The notes: generated by a model from the sequence alone, not told the origin. 64,000 nucleotides of DNA from Akkermansia muciniphila (GCA_945861535.1 CAMAUZ010000004.1:124001-188000), one strand, 5' to 3'; numbered from the stretch's first letter, positions 17,546-27,600 are shown. Translations and numbers: made by a program.

Positions 17546-19045
17546 TCAATCCGCCCCCTCCGCCTTCGGTTCCGGCAGCAGGAAGCCCACGGCGAAACTG
17601 ATCACCGCGATCGTGAGCGCGACGTAGCCCGCGGCTTGCGCGACGTGCGCGGGGAGCATCGGGCCGGTGCCGGCGAGCATCGGCGCGACGAGGTTGGTGG
17701 TCACGAAAGCCATGCTGGTGCCGATCATGCGGCCACCGACATTCGTGGCGAAGCTGCCGCCGGTGCCGCGCAGGTGCAGCGGGAAAACCTTCGGCAAATA
17801 TTCCCCGAAGTAGCTGAACTGCGCGACCGTGAGCAGCCCGCAAATCCCGTAGGCCCACAGGAAGGTGTTCCCGCCTTGGTGGAAGAAAACAAAGTACGTG
17901 AGCGGCAAAACGATCAGCGCCGGGATCTGGAAAACCTTGAGGAGCACGACGCGCCGGATGCCCACGATCAGCAGGATCGCCAGCGAGATGCGGCCGATCA
18001 AACCGCCCATTTCCTGATGGAACTGCACGGTGTCGGCCATCTTCTTCACCTCGTCGTTGATGGGTTTTTGTTTGCCGAAGTTCGCCTTGATGTCGCCCAT
18101 GATTTTCTTGCGGGCCTCGTCGCCGGGCGGCAGGGCGTTGAGTTGTTTGTTGAGGGCCTCGGCTTCTTTGCGCAGCGGGGCGAGGGCTTTGGCTTGGTCT
18201 TTCAACTCAGGCAGGCCGGGCGTGACGCGGGCGACGGTGACTTGCAGCGCGCCGAACGCGATGCCGTAGGCGCAGGCGGACAGGGCGGCGGTGACGAGCG
18301 TCACGCGGCGCAACTCGGGCGCGAAGAGCGCGGCGAAGCTCGGGCGCTTGAGCGAGCCGGACGCGCGGCGTTCGCGCCAGACCTGGCTCTCCGGTACAAA
18401 CGGCAGCAGCAGCGCGATCGGAATGGCGGGCAGGAGACCGGTCATCAGCAGGTAGCGCCAAGTGGACGGCGCGCTGGCGCCGAGGCCCTGCGGCAGGCCC
18501 AGGTGCGGCAGGTCGGCCGCGTGTTTGCTGAGCCAGAAACTCACCATGGTGACGACCACGCCGCCGAGCGAGGCGAAGGCTTGGGTGATGCCGAGCCAGC
18601 GTTCGCGCTGCTTCTTGTCGGCGAAGATTTCCGCCAGCCAGGTGATGGCCGCCACGAATTCCACGCAGACGCCGATGAAGGTCAGGCTGCGGAAGAGAAT
18701 GAAGATCGGCAGCGTCGGGGCGAACGCAGCGGCGAACGGCGAGAACGAATAGAGGAAGATACTCCCCGCCATCACGGTCTTGCGCCCGAAGCGGTCCACG
18801 AGCCAGCCGCCGAGCAGGCCAAAGACGCCGCCGCACAGCGCGGAAATCCACAGGAGGCGTCCGACCCAGTCGGTGACAATGGGATTGTTCTGCGGAATCT
18901 TGAGCAACTCGGCGATGGCGGGCGCGGCGACCAGCGGAGTCATCAGCAGCTCGTAGGTGTCGAAGAGAAAGCCGATGCTGGCGATGACGACGACAAGGAT
19001 TTCGACAGTGGTTAGTTTTTTCGGAGGTGCGGCGGGAGCGTTCAT
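17546..19045 (-). CDS. MFS transporter with a large central loop
   Basis: A 499-residue major-facilitator permease of the sugar-porter/metabolite-H+ symporter type. ATG 19045 starts shortly before TM1. The loop 2-3 signature GGWLVDRFGRKTVM is clear, and RSLTFIGVCVEFVAAITWLAEIF forms TM4. Between TM6/7 is an unusually long, charged, helical segment of about 80 residues (ELKDQAKALAPLRKEAEALNKQ onward) that could form a cytoplasmic coiled coil. The C-terminal half has LPKVFPLHLRGTGGSFATN, similar to the family's second-half motif. The substrate is unknown. Confidence 0.92.
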   Translation of the reverse strand: MNAPAAPPKKLTTVEILVVVIASIGFLFDTYELLMTPLVAAPAIAELLKIPQNNPIVTDWVGRLLWISALCGGVFGLLGGWLVDRFGRKTVMAGSIFLYSFSPFAAAFAPTLPIFILFRSLTFIGVCVEFVAAITWLAEIFADKKQRERWLGITQAFASLGGVVVTMVSFWLSKHAADLPHLGLPQGLGASAPSTWRYLLMTGLLPAIPIALLLPFVPESQVWRERRASGSLKRPSFAALFAPELRRVTLVTAALSACAYGIAFGALQVTVARVTPGLPELKDQAKALAPLRKEAEALNKQLNALPPGDEARKKIMGDIKANFGKQKPINDEVKKMADTVQFHQEMGGLIGRISLAILLIVGIRRVVLLKVFQIPALIVLPLTYFVFFHQGGNTFLWAYGICGLLTVAQFSYFGEYLPKVFPLHLRGTGGSFATNVGGRMIGTSMAFVTTNLVAPMLAGTGPMLPAHVAQAAGYVALTIAVISFAVGFLLPEPKAEGAD

Positions 19046-19135
19046 CGCGGCGGAGTGTGCGGAGGAGGGGGAAAGATTCAATTGGAATTCAAGAGCAGGC
19101 GAAAAACGGGGCGCATCCGCGCACTGCCCCGGGGC

Positions 19136-19290
19136 GTAGCGCAGACTTCCAAGTCTGCTGTGTCGCGGGTTTCCAAACCCGCGGTCCATACAAACGCTCG
19201 AAGCGCTTTGGAATAACCCGCGCGTCTCGCCGCCACCGCGCCTGCCGATTTGGAAATCGGCGACACAGCAGGTTTGGAAACCTGCGCTAC
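19136..19290. repeat. Palindromic repeat family 1, copy B
   Basis: A second copy of the family described at 16752, opening GTAGCGCAGACTTCCAAG and closing GGTTTGGAAACCTGCGCTAC. It carries an extra ~50-bp middle segment between the two palindromic halves. It lies between the 3' end of uvrB and the 5' end of the MFS gene. Confidence 0.85.
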
Positions 19291-19304
19291 ACAGGATCGC
19301 GGCC

Positions 19305-21383
19305 CTACCCGGCCGCCTCGGGAAGCGCCTTCGCGCGGCCTTTGCGCGCTTTGCCCGCGCCCGCGCCGCGCTTGGGCTTGCCGTAATTGACCGCGGTCGC
19401 CGAGGTCGTGTCGGGCTGGCCGCCGGTGCCCCGTTTAAGTTCGCGAATCTGGTCGCGCAGGAGCGCCGCCTTCTCGAACTCGAGGTTGTCCGCGGCGGCG
19501 ATCATTTCCGCCTCCAGCTCGCGCAACGTCTCGGTGACATCGAAGTTTTTCGCCGACTCGCGCAGCACGGCGTCGGCGCGGGCATAGACTTCCTTTTGCG
19601 AACTGAGACTTTCCTCGACGGCGCGCGTGACGCTGCGGGGCGTGATGTTGTGTTCGCGGTTGTAGGCGAGCTGCCGCTGGCGGCGGTAGTCGGAGATGGC
19701 GAGGAATTTCTTGATGCTCTCGGTCATCACGTCGGCGTAGAGGATGACCTCGCCGTTGAGATGCCGCGCGGCGCGGCCGGCGGTCTGAATGAGGCTGGTG
19801 ACGGAGCGGAGGTAGCCTTCCTTGTCGGCGTCGAGAATACCGACGAGCGAGACCTCGGGCAGGTCGAGACCTTCGCGCAGGAGGTTGATGCCGACGAGCA
19901 CATCGAACTCGCCTTTGCGCAGGGCACGCAGGATTTCCACGCGCTCGATGGCGTCGATCTCGCTGTGCAGATAGCGGACGCTGATGCCGACATCGCGCAG
20001 GTAATCGGTGAGTTCCTCGGCCGTGCGCTTGGTGAGCGTGGTGACGAGGATGCGCTGCTTCAGGTCGGCGCGGAGGCGGATTTCATTGATCAGGTCGTCG
20101 ATCTGCCCCTTGAGCGGGCGCACGGAAACCTTCGGGTCCACGAGGCCGGTCGGGCGGACGATCTGCTCGACCACCTGCTGGCGGGACAACTCGAGTTCGC
20201 GCGGCGCGGGCGTGGCGCTGACGTAGAGCGTCTGGCCCTGCATGGACTGGAATTCCTCGAAGTTCAGCGGGCGGTTGTCGAGCGCGCTGGGCAGGCGGAA
20301 CCCGTGCTCGACGAGCGTCGTCTTGCGCGAACGGTCGCCCGCATACATGCCGCCGATCTGCGGCAGCGTGGCGTGGGATTCGTCGATGACCAGGAGGTAA
20401 TCCTTGGGGAGAAAATCCAGCAGCGTGCAGGGTTTCGTGCCCGGCGCGCGGCCGGCGATGTGGCGCGAGTAATTCTCGATGCCGGAGCAGAAGCCCATTT
20501 CCTCCATCATTTCCAAGTCGTATTCGGTGCGCATCTTGATGCGCTGGGCCTCGAGGAGTTTGCCGTTCATCTCGAATTGCGCGATGCGGTCACCGAGCTC
20601 CTCGCCGATCGTGATGATCGCGCGCTTAAGCTTGTCGGCGGTGGTGACGAACTGCTTGCCGGGATAAACCGTGAGCGCCTCCAGTTCCTCGAACTTGTGC
20701 CCCGTCAGCGGATCAAAGCGCGAGATGCGGTCGATCTGGTCGCCGAAAAACTCGAAACGCAGCGCGTCCTCGGTGTAGCCGGGGCACAGCTCGACGGTGT
20801 CGCCGCGCACGCGGAAATTGCCACGGGTGAAGTCGATGTCGTTGCGGTTGTACTGGATGTCCACGAGCCGCATGAGCAACTGGTCGCGCGTGATTTCCTG
20901 CCCCACGCGCAGCGGAATCACCATCGCCTCGTAATCCTCGCGGCTGCCGATGCCGTAGATGCACGACACGCTGGCGACCACGATCACGTCGCGGCGCGCG
21001 AACAGGGAACTCATCGTCGAGAGCCGCAGCCGTTCAATCTCCTGGTTAATCGAGGAGTCTTTTTCGATGAACGTGTCCGTGCGCGGAATGTAGGCCTCGG
21101 GCTGGTAGTAGTCGAAGTAGCTGACAAAGTACTCGACGGCGTTTTTGGGGAAGAAGCCTTTGAACTCGGCGTAGAGCTGCGCGGCGAGGGTTTTGTTGTG
21201 CGAGATCACCAGCGTCGGGCGGTTCACGTTGCGGATGACATTGGCGACGCTGAAGGTCTTGCCCGAGCCGGTCACCCCGAGGAGCGTCTGATGTTTCACG
21301 CCCGCCAGCAGCGCCTCGGTCAGCTTCTGAATGGCCTGCGGCTGGTCACCGGCGGGGGAGTAGGAGGAGACGAGTTCAAACAT
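19305..21383 (-). CDS. uvrB: Excinuclease ABC subunit B
   Basis: A 692-residue UvrB, slightly longer than usual because of a basic tail ([17 protein letters not shown]). The P-loop [14 protein letters not shown] is near residue 40, the beta-hairpin [12 protein letters not shown] near 90, and the DEAD-like helicase motif VIDESH near 335. QTAGRAARH (motif VI) is near 540. The C-terminal UVR motif [18 protein letters not shown] binds UvrC. It acts in nucleotide excision repair, loading after UvrA and recruiting UvrC. No SOS box is evident to me in the short upstream region. Confidence 0.98.
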   Translation of the reverse strand: MFELVSSYSPAGDQPQAIQKLTEALLAGVKHQTLLGVTGSGKTFSVANVIRNVNRPTLVISHNKTLAAQLYAEFKGFFPKNAVEYFVSYFDYYQPEAYIPRTDTFIEKDSSINQEIERLRLSTMSSLFARRDVIVVASVSCIYGIGSREDYEAMVIPLRVGQEITRDQLLMRLVDIQYNRNDIDFTRGNFRVRGDTVELCPGYTEDALRFEFFGDQIDRISRFDPLTGHKFEELEALTVYPGKQFVTTADKLKRAIITIGEELGDRIAQFEMNGKLLEAQRIKMRTEYDLEMMEEMGFCSGIENYSRHIAGRAPGTKPCTLLDFLPKDYLLVIDESHATLPQIGGMYAGDRSRKTTLVEHGFRLPSALDNRPLNFEEFQSMQGQTLYVSATPAPRELELSRQQVVEQIVRPTGLVDPKVSVRPLKGQIDDLINEIRLRADLKQRILVTTLTKRTAEELTDYLRDVGISVRYLHSEIDAIERVEILRALRKGEFDVLVGINLLREGLDLPEVSLVGILDADKEGYLRSVTSLIQTAGRAARHLNGEVILYADVMTESIKKFLAISDYRRQRQLAYNREHNITPRSVTRAVEESLSSQKEVYARADAVLRESAKNFDVTETLRELEAEMIAAADNLEFEKAALLRDQIRELKRGTGGQPDTTSATAVNYGKPKRGAGAGKARKGRAKALPEAAG

Positions 21384-21765
21384 CGGGGCGCAACTATGGG
21401 GACGCGAGGGAGGGTGTCAAACGACGGGGCGGCCCTGGGGAGGGCTGGTAAAAAATGGGGGCGGAAATAATGGGAGGGACGGGAAAGGCTGCGCCGCTCC
21501 TGTGGGGCAGGCTGCCAGCCTGACGGTTCGGGTGGCATCCGTGCCGCCCGTACCCACGGCGGACGTGCGGCACGGCGGACCTTGGAACACGGGGCAGGGA
21601 TGCCCCGTGAACCGGCAGGCAAGGATGCCTGCCCCACTCATCCGCGTTCCCAGTTCCCTCTTGATATTCGCCCCCCGTGTTTGTTCAGTCGGACGCGTCT
21701 CTGGCCGTAAACCGCGAAAGTGTTAAGGGTACCGGACAGCAACCGTTTGCGAAGACCGCGACCCA
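21384..21765. other. Intergenic region carrying repeat family 2
   Basis: This 382-bp gap between divergent uvrB and the zinc-ribbon gene must hold both promoters. Most of it is the repeat at 21501-21636. The last ~100 bases before 21766 contain no motif I can name. Confidence 0.5.
21501..21636. repeat. Palindromic repeat family 2, copy A
   Basis: A 136-bp element beginning TGTGGGGCAGGCTGCCAGCC and ending AAGGATGCCTGCCCCAC, with internal ACGGGGCAGGGATGCCCCGT and GGCATCCGTGCCGCCCGT. The ends are inverted repeats of each other. A second copy is at 28860-28996. Confidence 0.85.
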
Positions 21766-22815
21766 ATGAGCGAAAAAACGTATCTAAAGACCTTTTGTAA
21801 AAAGTGCGGCGGCAAGATCGAGTTCCCCGACTACGCTCGCGGCGCGAGCATCAACTGCCCCCACTGCGGCCAGGAAACCATCCTCTCCGTCGCTTCCGCC
21901 GCCCCCATCGCCCCATCCGTCGCCGCCGCCGCCGCGGCCCCGCCGCCCGCAGGCGGCCCCGCCGCTGCAACGGCGCCGCCCGCCTCCGCCCGACCGGCCG
22001 GCACTGCGAACACCCGTCCCCCCGCCGCCAAAAACGCCACCGCCGCCGGTGCCGCCGCCATCACCGCCGCCGCCGCCGCGGCTGTCGCCGCCGCCGACAA
22101 GGCCAAGGCCAAGGCCCGCTCCGCTCCGCCCCCCGCGACCCGCTCCACCTCCCCCAGTCCCAGCAAAATCTCCGCCGCCCTGGCCACGCCGCTCGACGAG
22201 ATCTACGCGGAGATGGACAAGCAGAAGAAAAAGGAAAGCTGCCCGAGCTGTTCCAGCCGCATCGACGCCGGGCAAAGCGTCTGCCCCACTTGCGGCGCCG
22301 GACTCGTCCGACATGTCCGCATCATCCGCCGGTACGGCAGCCTCCTGCTCGTCGCCCTCATCATCGCCTTTCCCTTCCTGCTCCCGCGCGATTTCAAACT
22401 CCCCTTTGCCGCCCTCGAAAAACAAAAGTCGAAATTCGTCGCCCCCGCCAAGCCCGACATCGAGATGATCAACCCCGCGTGGAGCAAGGCCAAGGAAGGC
22501 AACGTCCACTTCATCTCCGGCACCATCGTCAACAACTCCACCAAGTACCGCTTCCTCGGCGTGAGGGTGGAATTCGAGTTGCTCGACAAAACCGGCAATT
22601 CCCTCGGCAAAACCGTCGATCAACTCGGCATCCTCGAACCGAAAAAGAACTGGGTCTTCCGCGCCGTCGCCATTGACCCCGACGCCACCAATTTCAAATT
22701 TGTCGCCCTCCACGCCCAGAAAGTCCTCGCCGAAAAACCTGCCGCTCCCGAGAAGCCGCCCGCCGCCAAGGCGCCCGCCGAAAAAACCCCCGCGCCCAAG
22801 CCCGCGTCCAAATAG
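21766..22815 (+). CDS. Zinc-ribbon, single-pass membrane protein with FxLYD-like domain
   Basis: A 349-residue protein in four parts. (1) An N-terminal zinc ribbon has Cys11/14 and Cys31/34 (FCKKCGG...NCPHCGQE). (2) A ~110-residue Ala/Pro-rich low-complexity linker follows. (3) A second zinc ribbon (CPSCSSRIDAGQSVCPTC) is directly before a transmembrane helix (SLLLVALIIAFPFLL). (4) A C-terminal beta domain reads NVHFISGTIVNNSTKYRFLGVR and LGILEPKKNWVFRA, resembling FxLYD/DUF3426-type extracytoplasmic domains. It is probably an inner-membrane protein with cytoplasmic zinc ribbons. The function is unknown; the fold assignments are from motif pattern. Confidence 0.85.
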   Translation: MSEKTYLKTFCKKCGGKIEFPDYARGASINCPHCGQETILSVASAAPIAPSVAAAAAAPPPAGGPAAATAPPASARPAGTANTRPPAAKNATAAGAAAITAAAAAAVAAADKAKAKARSAPPPATRSTSPSPSKISAALATPLDEIYAEMDKQKKKESCPSCSSRIDAGQSVCPTCGAGLVRHVRIIRRYGSLLLVALIIAFPFLLPRDFKLPFAALEKQKSKFVAPAKPDIEMINPAWSKAKEGNVHFISGTIVNNSTKYRFLGVRVEFELLDKTGNSLGKTVDQLGILEPKKNWVFRAVAIDPDATNFKFVALHAQKVLAEKPAAPEKPPAAKAPAEKTPAPKPASK

Positions 22816-22880
22816 GCGCGCGCGCACCCTTGTCCGCCCGAGCGCGTGCGACTGCCCACCACTCCGGAAGGCGGGGTAAA

Positions 22881-22991
22881 AACCACTGACCGGCACTAAC
22901 CGGCACTAATTAAAAACCAAGGCCATCCGAACCTGACGAGCAAGGTCGGCCTGTTGGTCTTATTAGTGCCAGTCAGTGCCGGTCAGTGGTT
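22881..22991. repeat. Large imperfect palindrome
   Basis: Arms 22881-22910 and 22962-22991 match as reverse complements at 28 of 30 positions, around a 51-nt spacer. Each arm holds a repeated GACCGGCACTAA-type unit. It lies in a 473-bp gap between the zinc-ribbon gene and the small gene at 23289. The remainder of that gap shows only the low-complexity sentence-like motif near 23055 also seen near 8263. Confidence 0.8.
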
Positions 22992-23288
22992 TCAGCGTAT
23001 TCCCGTTGCAGCGGCCCCCGGGTGATACATCCGCTGTTGGCACCTGGACCTTGGCGCTTCCCTTGAGCTTTGTGCTTTGCGCTTGGAGCTTTTTCCCCAC
23101 CCCCTCGCCGTGTCAGCCCGTTTGTCGGGATTCTTGTCGGGGAAAAATGACAGCCTCTCCGGCAGTCGCGCGCGCCCGCCTTTCCTAGCGTGAAGTCGCG
23201 CCGGGACGAGTGGACCGGCGCGGCGTGCCACTCACGCCGGGGTCCCCGACGGGGCCATTCACCACTCGCAACTGCGAAAGGCCCGAAG

Positions 23289-23675
23289 ATGAATGCGACC
23301 ATCGAACCCACGCCCACGCCCGTTACCACGCCCGTGACCTCGGGCACTCATGCCCCCACCGCGCTCCCCGCCGCCGCGCCCGCGCCGACGACCCGCGAAA
23401 TCCTCAACCGCGTCGTCGGCGACACGGTGCGCCAGGCCATCGACGCGCTGAGCGACGGCGGCGAGATCATCGTCATGGCGCATCCGACCGAAGTGCGGAC
23501 GGGCGTGGGGACGGGGCTGGCGCCGGGACGTTACCTGCTCGTGACCGTGCAGAGTTCGGGCCTCGCGTACGCGCCCGAGCCGCCGCTCACCGTGCCGGCG
23601 GGCGTCCACCTCGCGTGGCGTGCCGCGCGGGACGGCATGGACGCGGGCCTGTGCCTGCGGGTGGCGACAGCGTGA
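23289..23675 (+). CDS. Small hypothetical protein
   Basis: A 128-residue protein from ATG 23289. The first ~35 residues are Thr/Pro/Ala-rich (PTPTPVTTPVTSG). A folded part follows: TREILNRVVGDTVRQAIDAL, then strands GGEIIVMAHP, GRYLLVTVQSSG and GVHLAWRAARDG. I do not recognise a family. The amphipathic pattern and GC3 bias support coding. It is isolated, flanked on both sides by repeats. Confidence 0.55.
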   Translation: MNATIEPTPTPVTTPVTSGTHAPTALPAAAPAPTTREILNRVVGDTVRQAIDALSDGGEIIVMAHPTEVRTGVGTGLAPGRYLLVTVQSSGLAYAPEPPLTVPAGVHLAWRAARDGMDAGLCLRVATA

Positions 23676-23740
23676 CCGGGTGTGTCCCGTAGCCGCCGAG
23701 GTAACGAGGCGGAGCGCCACGACGGCCAAACGCCCTCCTG

Positions 23741-24007
23741 GTAGGGCCGAGTTGCGCGCGTCCGTGACCTTTCCCCGGCCCGACCAAACGCGAGAGGGCA
23801 TTCATCATCGCGGTCAGTTCGGGCGCGGTCGTGGGGAAAAGGTTACGGACGCGCGCAACGCGTCCCTACCGGATTTGGTAGGGCCGAGTTGCGCTCGGCC
23901 CTGACCTTTCCCCGGCCCGGACAAACGCCAGAGCGCATTCAACATCGCTGTCAGTTCGGGCGCGGTCGTGGGGGAAAGGTCACGGACGCGCGCAACGCGT
24001 CCCTACC
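23741..24007. repeat. Tandem pair of 130-bp elements with terminal inverted repeats
   Basis: Two direct copies (23741-23870 and 23878-24007), each exactly 130 bp, are separated by 7 bp and differ at roughly a dozen positions. Each begins GTAGGGCCGAGTTGCGC and ends GCGCAACGCGTCCCTAC. About 36 bp at each end are near-perfect inverted repeats, running in to CCTTTCCCC / GGGGAAAGG. No coding potential. The structure is that of a non-autonomous MITE or a BIME-like unit. Confidence 0.85.
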
Positions 24008-24039
24008 GGAGTGAAATGCCGCGCTCCAGGAGCGTGGGC

Positions 24040-24172
24040 GGAGCGCGGCTGTGTCCCGCGCGGCGCGGGATCAGCCGCAGCGGCCGCGGCGGGAGGGACG
24101 GCACACAAAATCTCGACGCCCTCACGCGGTCCGTCCGTGCTGCGGCTGGTCGCTGCGACACAGCCGCGCTCC
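24040..24172. repeat. Inverted repeat with 16-bp arms
   Basis: Perfect arms 24040-24055 and 24157-24172 (GGAGCGCGGCTGTGTC and its complement) enclose about 100 bp rich in GCGGCTG motifs. It lies immediately downstream (minus-strand sense) of the template repeat. No gene is seen between it and the template. Confidence 0.75.
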
Positions 24173-24346
24173 GGGGGAGGAAATACGGGCCGTGACTTTC
24201 GGGTTTCACGCCTACCGGCCACGGCCCGCGCCGCGTATTTTCCCCGGCTTCTCCGGGGCCTGGTGATGCGGGTTAGGTGGCTTCTTGGCACTGACGGGCA
24301 AGGCCCATTGCCCGGCCCGCACCTCGCCGTTTCCGTTGAGCACCTT

Positions 24347-24485
24347 CCAGCAGCCACGCCCACCAACACACACCGAAACCCAAGATTGTTGTTACGATTC
24401 TCAGGCTCGTTGTCGTTGCGGTACGAAGCGCGGAGGTTGTCGTGATCGTTGTTGATCCACGAGCCCCCGCGCACCACGCGAGCGC
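24347..24485 (-). repeat. DGR template repeat (TR)
   Basis: A 139-bp copy of the 3' end of the FGE-domain gene, in the same orientation and about 170 bp downstream of it. Compared with the variable repeat (24655-24790) it has ten substitutions and one extra codon. Nine of the ten are adenines here, on the minus (coding) strand, among 26 adenines in 139 bases. Read in the target's frame it encodes INNDHDNLRAS and RNDNEPENRNNNLGF, the Asn-rich AAC/AAT pattern typical of template repeats. The last 38 bases contain no adenine and are identical in both copies, as expected for the initiation-of-mutagenic-homology end. Similarity stops abruptly at both ends, so it is not a simple duplication of the gene's 3' region. 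Confidence 0.88.
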
Positions 24486-24541
24486 GTCTGTCCGCACCAC
24501 CCGTTCTGGCATATCCCGCACCGAAAAGTACGGTTTTGGCC

Positions 24542-24567
24542 AAAAAAATTTCGCCGCTAACGCGGCG
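24542..24567 (-). terminator. Hairpin with U-tract downstream of the DGR target gene
   Basis: A 6-bp GC stem (24552-24557 with 24562-24567, 4-base loop) is followed on the minus strand by AAA and then seven T. It lies 72 bp past the target gene's stop and upstream of the template repeat. It can serve as an intrinsic terminator. Hairpins downstream of variable repeats also assist retrohoming in phage DGRs, but this one is farther away than in that case. Confidence 0.6.
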
Positions 24568-24638
24568 GAGATAAGAGGAAAAAGACAAAAGGGAAAAGGG
24601 CAAAAAGTTAAAAGGGAAAGAGGGCCAGAGGGCAGAGC

Positions 24639-27600
24639 CTAACCGTGCCACCCACCAGCAGCCACGCCCACCAACACACACCGAAACCCAAGACTGTCGA
24701 TACGAGTCCCACGCTCGTAGTCGTAGCGGTACGAAGCGCGGAGGGTGTCGTGAACGTTGATCCACGAGCCCCCGCGCACCACGCGAGCGCCCGTGTTTTC
24801 AAGGTCCGCCTCAAGCTTTTCGGCCTTCGCTTCGTAGCCGGCGTAATTGGGCAATCTCGGTGTGAGACACCACTCCCACACATTGCCCGCCATGTCTTCG
24901 GCCCCGCACTTGGCCCGGCCTTGGGAGAACAGGGCCACCGCCGAGGTTTTGTTCAGGCCGGTATTGCCCATGTTACAGAGCTCAGCGATGGCCTTGTCCT
25001 CGTTGCCCCACGGGTACGTCCGGCCATCGAGGTGGCGCGCCGCGCGTTCCCACTGGGCTTCGGTCGGCAGGCAGATGACCTCGTGCTTTTCGATCCGTCC
25101 CGCCGTTCGCAGCTTGCCCGTGAGCCAGCGGCAGAAGGCAAACGCCTCGTACCAGCTCACGCCCACGCGCGGATGATTCGGGGTCTGGAACACCGGGTCG
25201 TCATCATTGCGCGGGCCGGTGATTTTATTTTTCGTGCGCCACTGCCACCCGGCCTTGGTCCAACACGTTTCGTGCTTCGCCGCATACCCATCGTCATCCA
25301 CAAACGCCGCGTACTGCGCCACCGTGACCGGGTAGCGGCTGATCGAGTAGTCCTCCCGGATCAACCCGCATTTCGGCATCTGTGGCCGCTCGGTGTCGAA
25401 ACCCTCACCCGCCTTGCTGCCCATGATGAACGGTCCCTTGGGGAGTTTGATCCAGTGTTTGGTCCCGTAATCCAGCCCCACGCCGTCGCGGTCATCGCCA
25501 AACCGCCCGATGGCCGAGGCGGCGCGGGCACGGTTGGCAATGGGCAGGGTGCCGTCGCGGACCTCGGTGAGGCGTTGGACGAGGCGGGCGACAATCTCCG
25601 GGGTGCGGCGGGGATTCTTGTCGCCCCACTTCGCCATGCCGACGTCGCGCGCGATCTCGACGGCCAGATCGAGGTCATCCAGCGCCTCCGGATCAGTGAC
25701 GACGCCATCGGGGATGAGTTCATCGACCAGGTCGCGAACATCGCTGCGGTCCGTGTGAACGTAGGTCTTGACCCCGGCGGCCCATTGCACCGGCAGCCGG
25801 GCGTAGTTTCCCTGGTCGCGGAGGAGTTGGCGGGCGCGCAGATCGAATGATTGGGGATTATCCTGATCCTTCCAAAAATCCTCGCGGGCGAGGTGGCAGC
25901 CGGCGAGGAATTCCTCGAATTTATAGGGAAATTGGAACTGTTTGCCGTCGTCGGACTGGAGCACCCCGGCGCGATGTTGCATGGCCAGGATCATCCGGTT
26001 CACCCAGTCCGTATCGACATCCCCGATCTCGATCAAGCAGCCACGAATCAGGGTGATCTCCACACGGTTTTCCCCGCGCTTGGAGTGCGGCCGGGCGGCG
26101 CGGGCAAGATAGGCGATGGCCTGGAGTTGTTCGCGGAGGCGTTTGACGCCGTTGTCGATTCCTTTTTCTTTGAGGAGCGCGAGCAGGGTTGGCAGTCCGT
26201 CGGTGTCCTCGGCATCGCCGCGGCGTTTGCGCGTATCGTTGAGGATGCCATCGACGAGTTCGTTCATGAGTTCGGCGCTGGAGTTGGGCAGTTGCTTTTC
26301 GGGCCGATGGAGGGCGGCCATGGCGGTCAGGAAAAACGGGTTGGACGCCATCTTTACGAGGCGCTCGGTGTCGAGGGCGCGGATGAGGGATTGGGCCGTG
26401 CTGACGGCTTCGGCATCATACTCGGTGCGCTTGTCGGAGAGCTGGCGGTACCAAGCGTTGACAAAGCGGTCACGCAGTTCGGGGGAAAGGGGAACGATGG
26501 TGTGTTCGTTCGGGAAGGCGGCGAGTTTGAACTCTGGGAGCCGGTAGGAGGCGATGCGGCAGGTGACGGCGATCCGGCATTTGCGAAAGCCGCCGGTGGC
26601 GAAGGACTCGATGGCGCGTTTGACAACCGGCAGGAGTGCGCCCGGGACTTCGTCGAGGCCATCGAACATCACCAGGGCGAGGCCGCGGGTCAGGACTTCG
26701 CGCAGATGCGGTGCAGCGGCGTGGCTGTGCTCCGCCAATTGCGAGTGTACATGGTGGTACACGTCTTCGGACGTGCCGACATCGGCGGCGGTGAGTCCAC
26801 GGGAGAACGGAAGCAGCGGAATCCGCACAGGCAGCGCGCGGCAGGCGCGGAGGAGGCCATCGACCTCGTCGCTGATGCCCGCAAACTTGGAGTCGTCCGG
26901 TTTTGGGCTGGAGAGTTTGTCGGCGAGGAAAAGGGTGACGTACTGGACGAAGGTGGATTTGCCCGAGCCGGGTTCGCCGAGGAGAACCACGCGGGGCGGG
27001 GTGGAAGTGAGGAGGGCTTCGAGGGCGGAGAGGTGGCCGGGTTGTTCCGCGCTTTCGGGTTTACGCAACTGGGTTTCATTCCTGGCTCGCGGCGTATCCG
27101 TCTGCAAGCTGGCGTAAACATGCGGCAGGCGGGGGATGCGACTGCTGGAAAGCTTGATGCCGCGGAGTTCGACCTGATCGCATTTATCGGCCACCGAGGC
27201 CATCCAATCGCGGAACTCGGCGAGAAGGGCGTCGTCGGTGAGGGGGGGAGCGGTGGATGTGGCCGAAGCGGTAGACGGGGCGAGCGGAGAACGAGGGAGT
27301 TTTGGGGGGAAGGGCATCGTGTCGGGGGATCCCCATTTGGCGAGATTGGCGAGGGCGTCGGCGATGAGGAGGAGTTGGGGGGTATCGGCAAGGACGGGGG
27401 GAGCGGCGGGGGCTTTTGGGTTGTGGATGGCGATGAGGAGTTGGTCGGCCGAGATGTCGGAGGTGTGGCAGCAGATGTCGAGGGAGGAGGTGGTTTTGTC
27501 GCGGGGGGTGGTTTTTTTGATTGAGAACCAGTGGTCGAGGGTGAAGGTGCCTTTGTCACCCGCTTTTATATACCCGCAGAAATCACGCATCCACTCGAGG

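Noticed and set aside
19596-21470. A 624-residue open frame on the plus strand across uvrB
   Set aside because: It is the antisense of the clearly coding uvrB gene; its Arg/Ala/Glu/Asp/Val-rich composition is what GC-rich antisense frames give, with no domain or signal.
23741-24172. CRISPR array
   Set aside because: There are only two long direct copies with terminal inverted repeats and a 7-bp gap; no short regular repeats with unique spacers and no cas genes.
23980-24765. A 261-residue minus-strand frame that includes the template repeat
   Set aside because: It shows FGE-like sequence only across the 139-bp repeat; upstream and downstream residues are repeat-derived or low-complexity, so it is not a second target gene.
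25851-27524. A 557-residue Gly/Glu-rich open frame on the plus strand
   Set aside because: It is antisense to the NACHT-FGE gene, which has clear motifs throughout; the antisense product is low-complexity.
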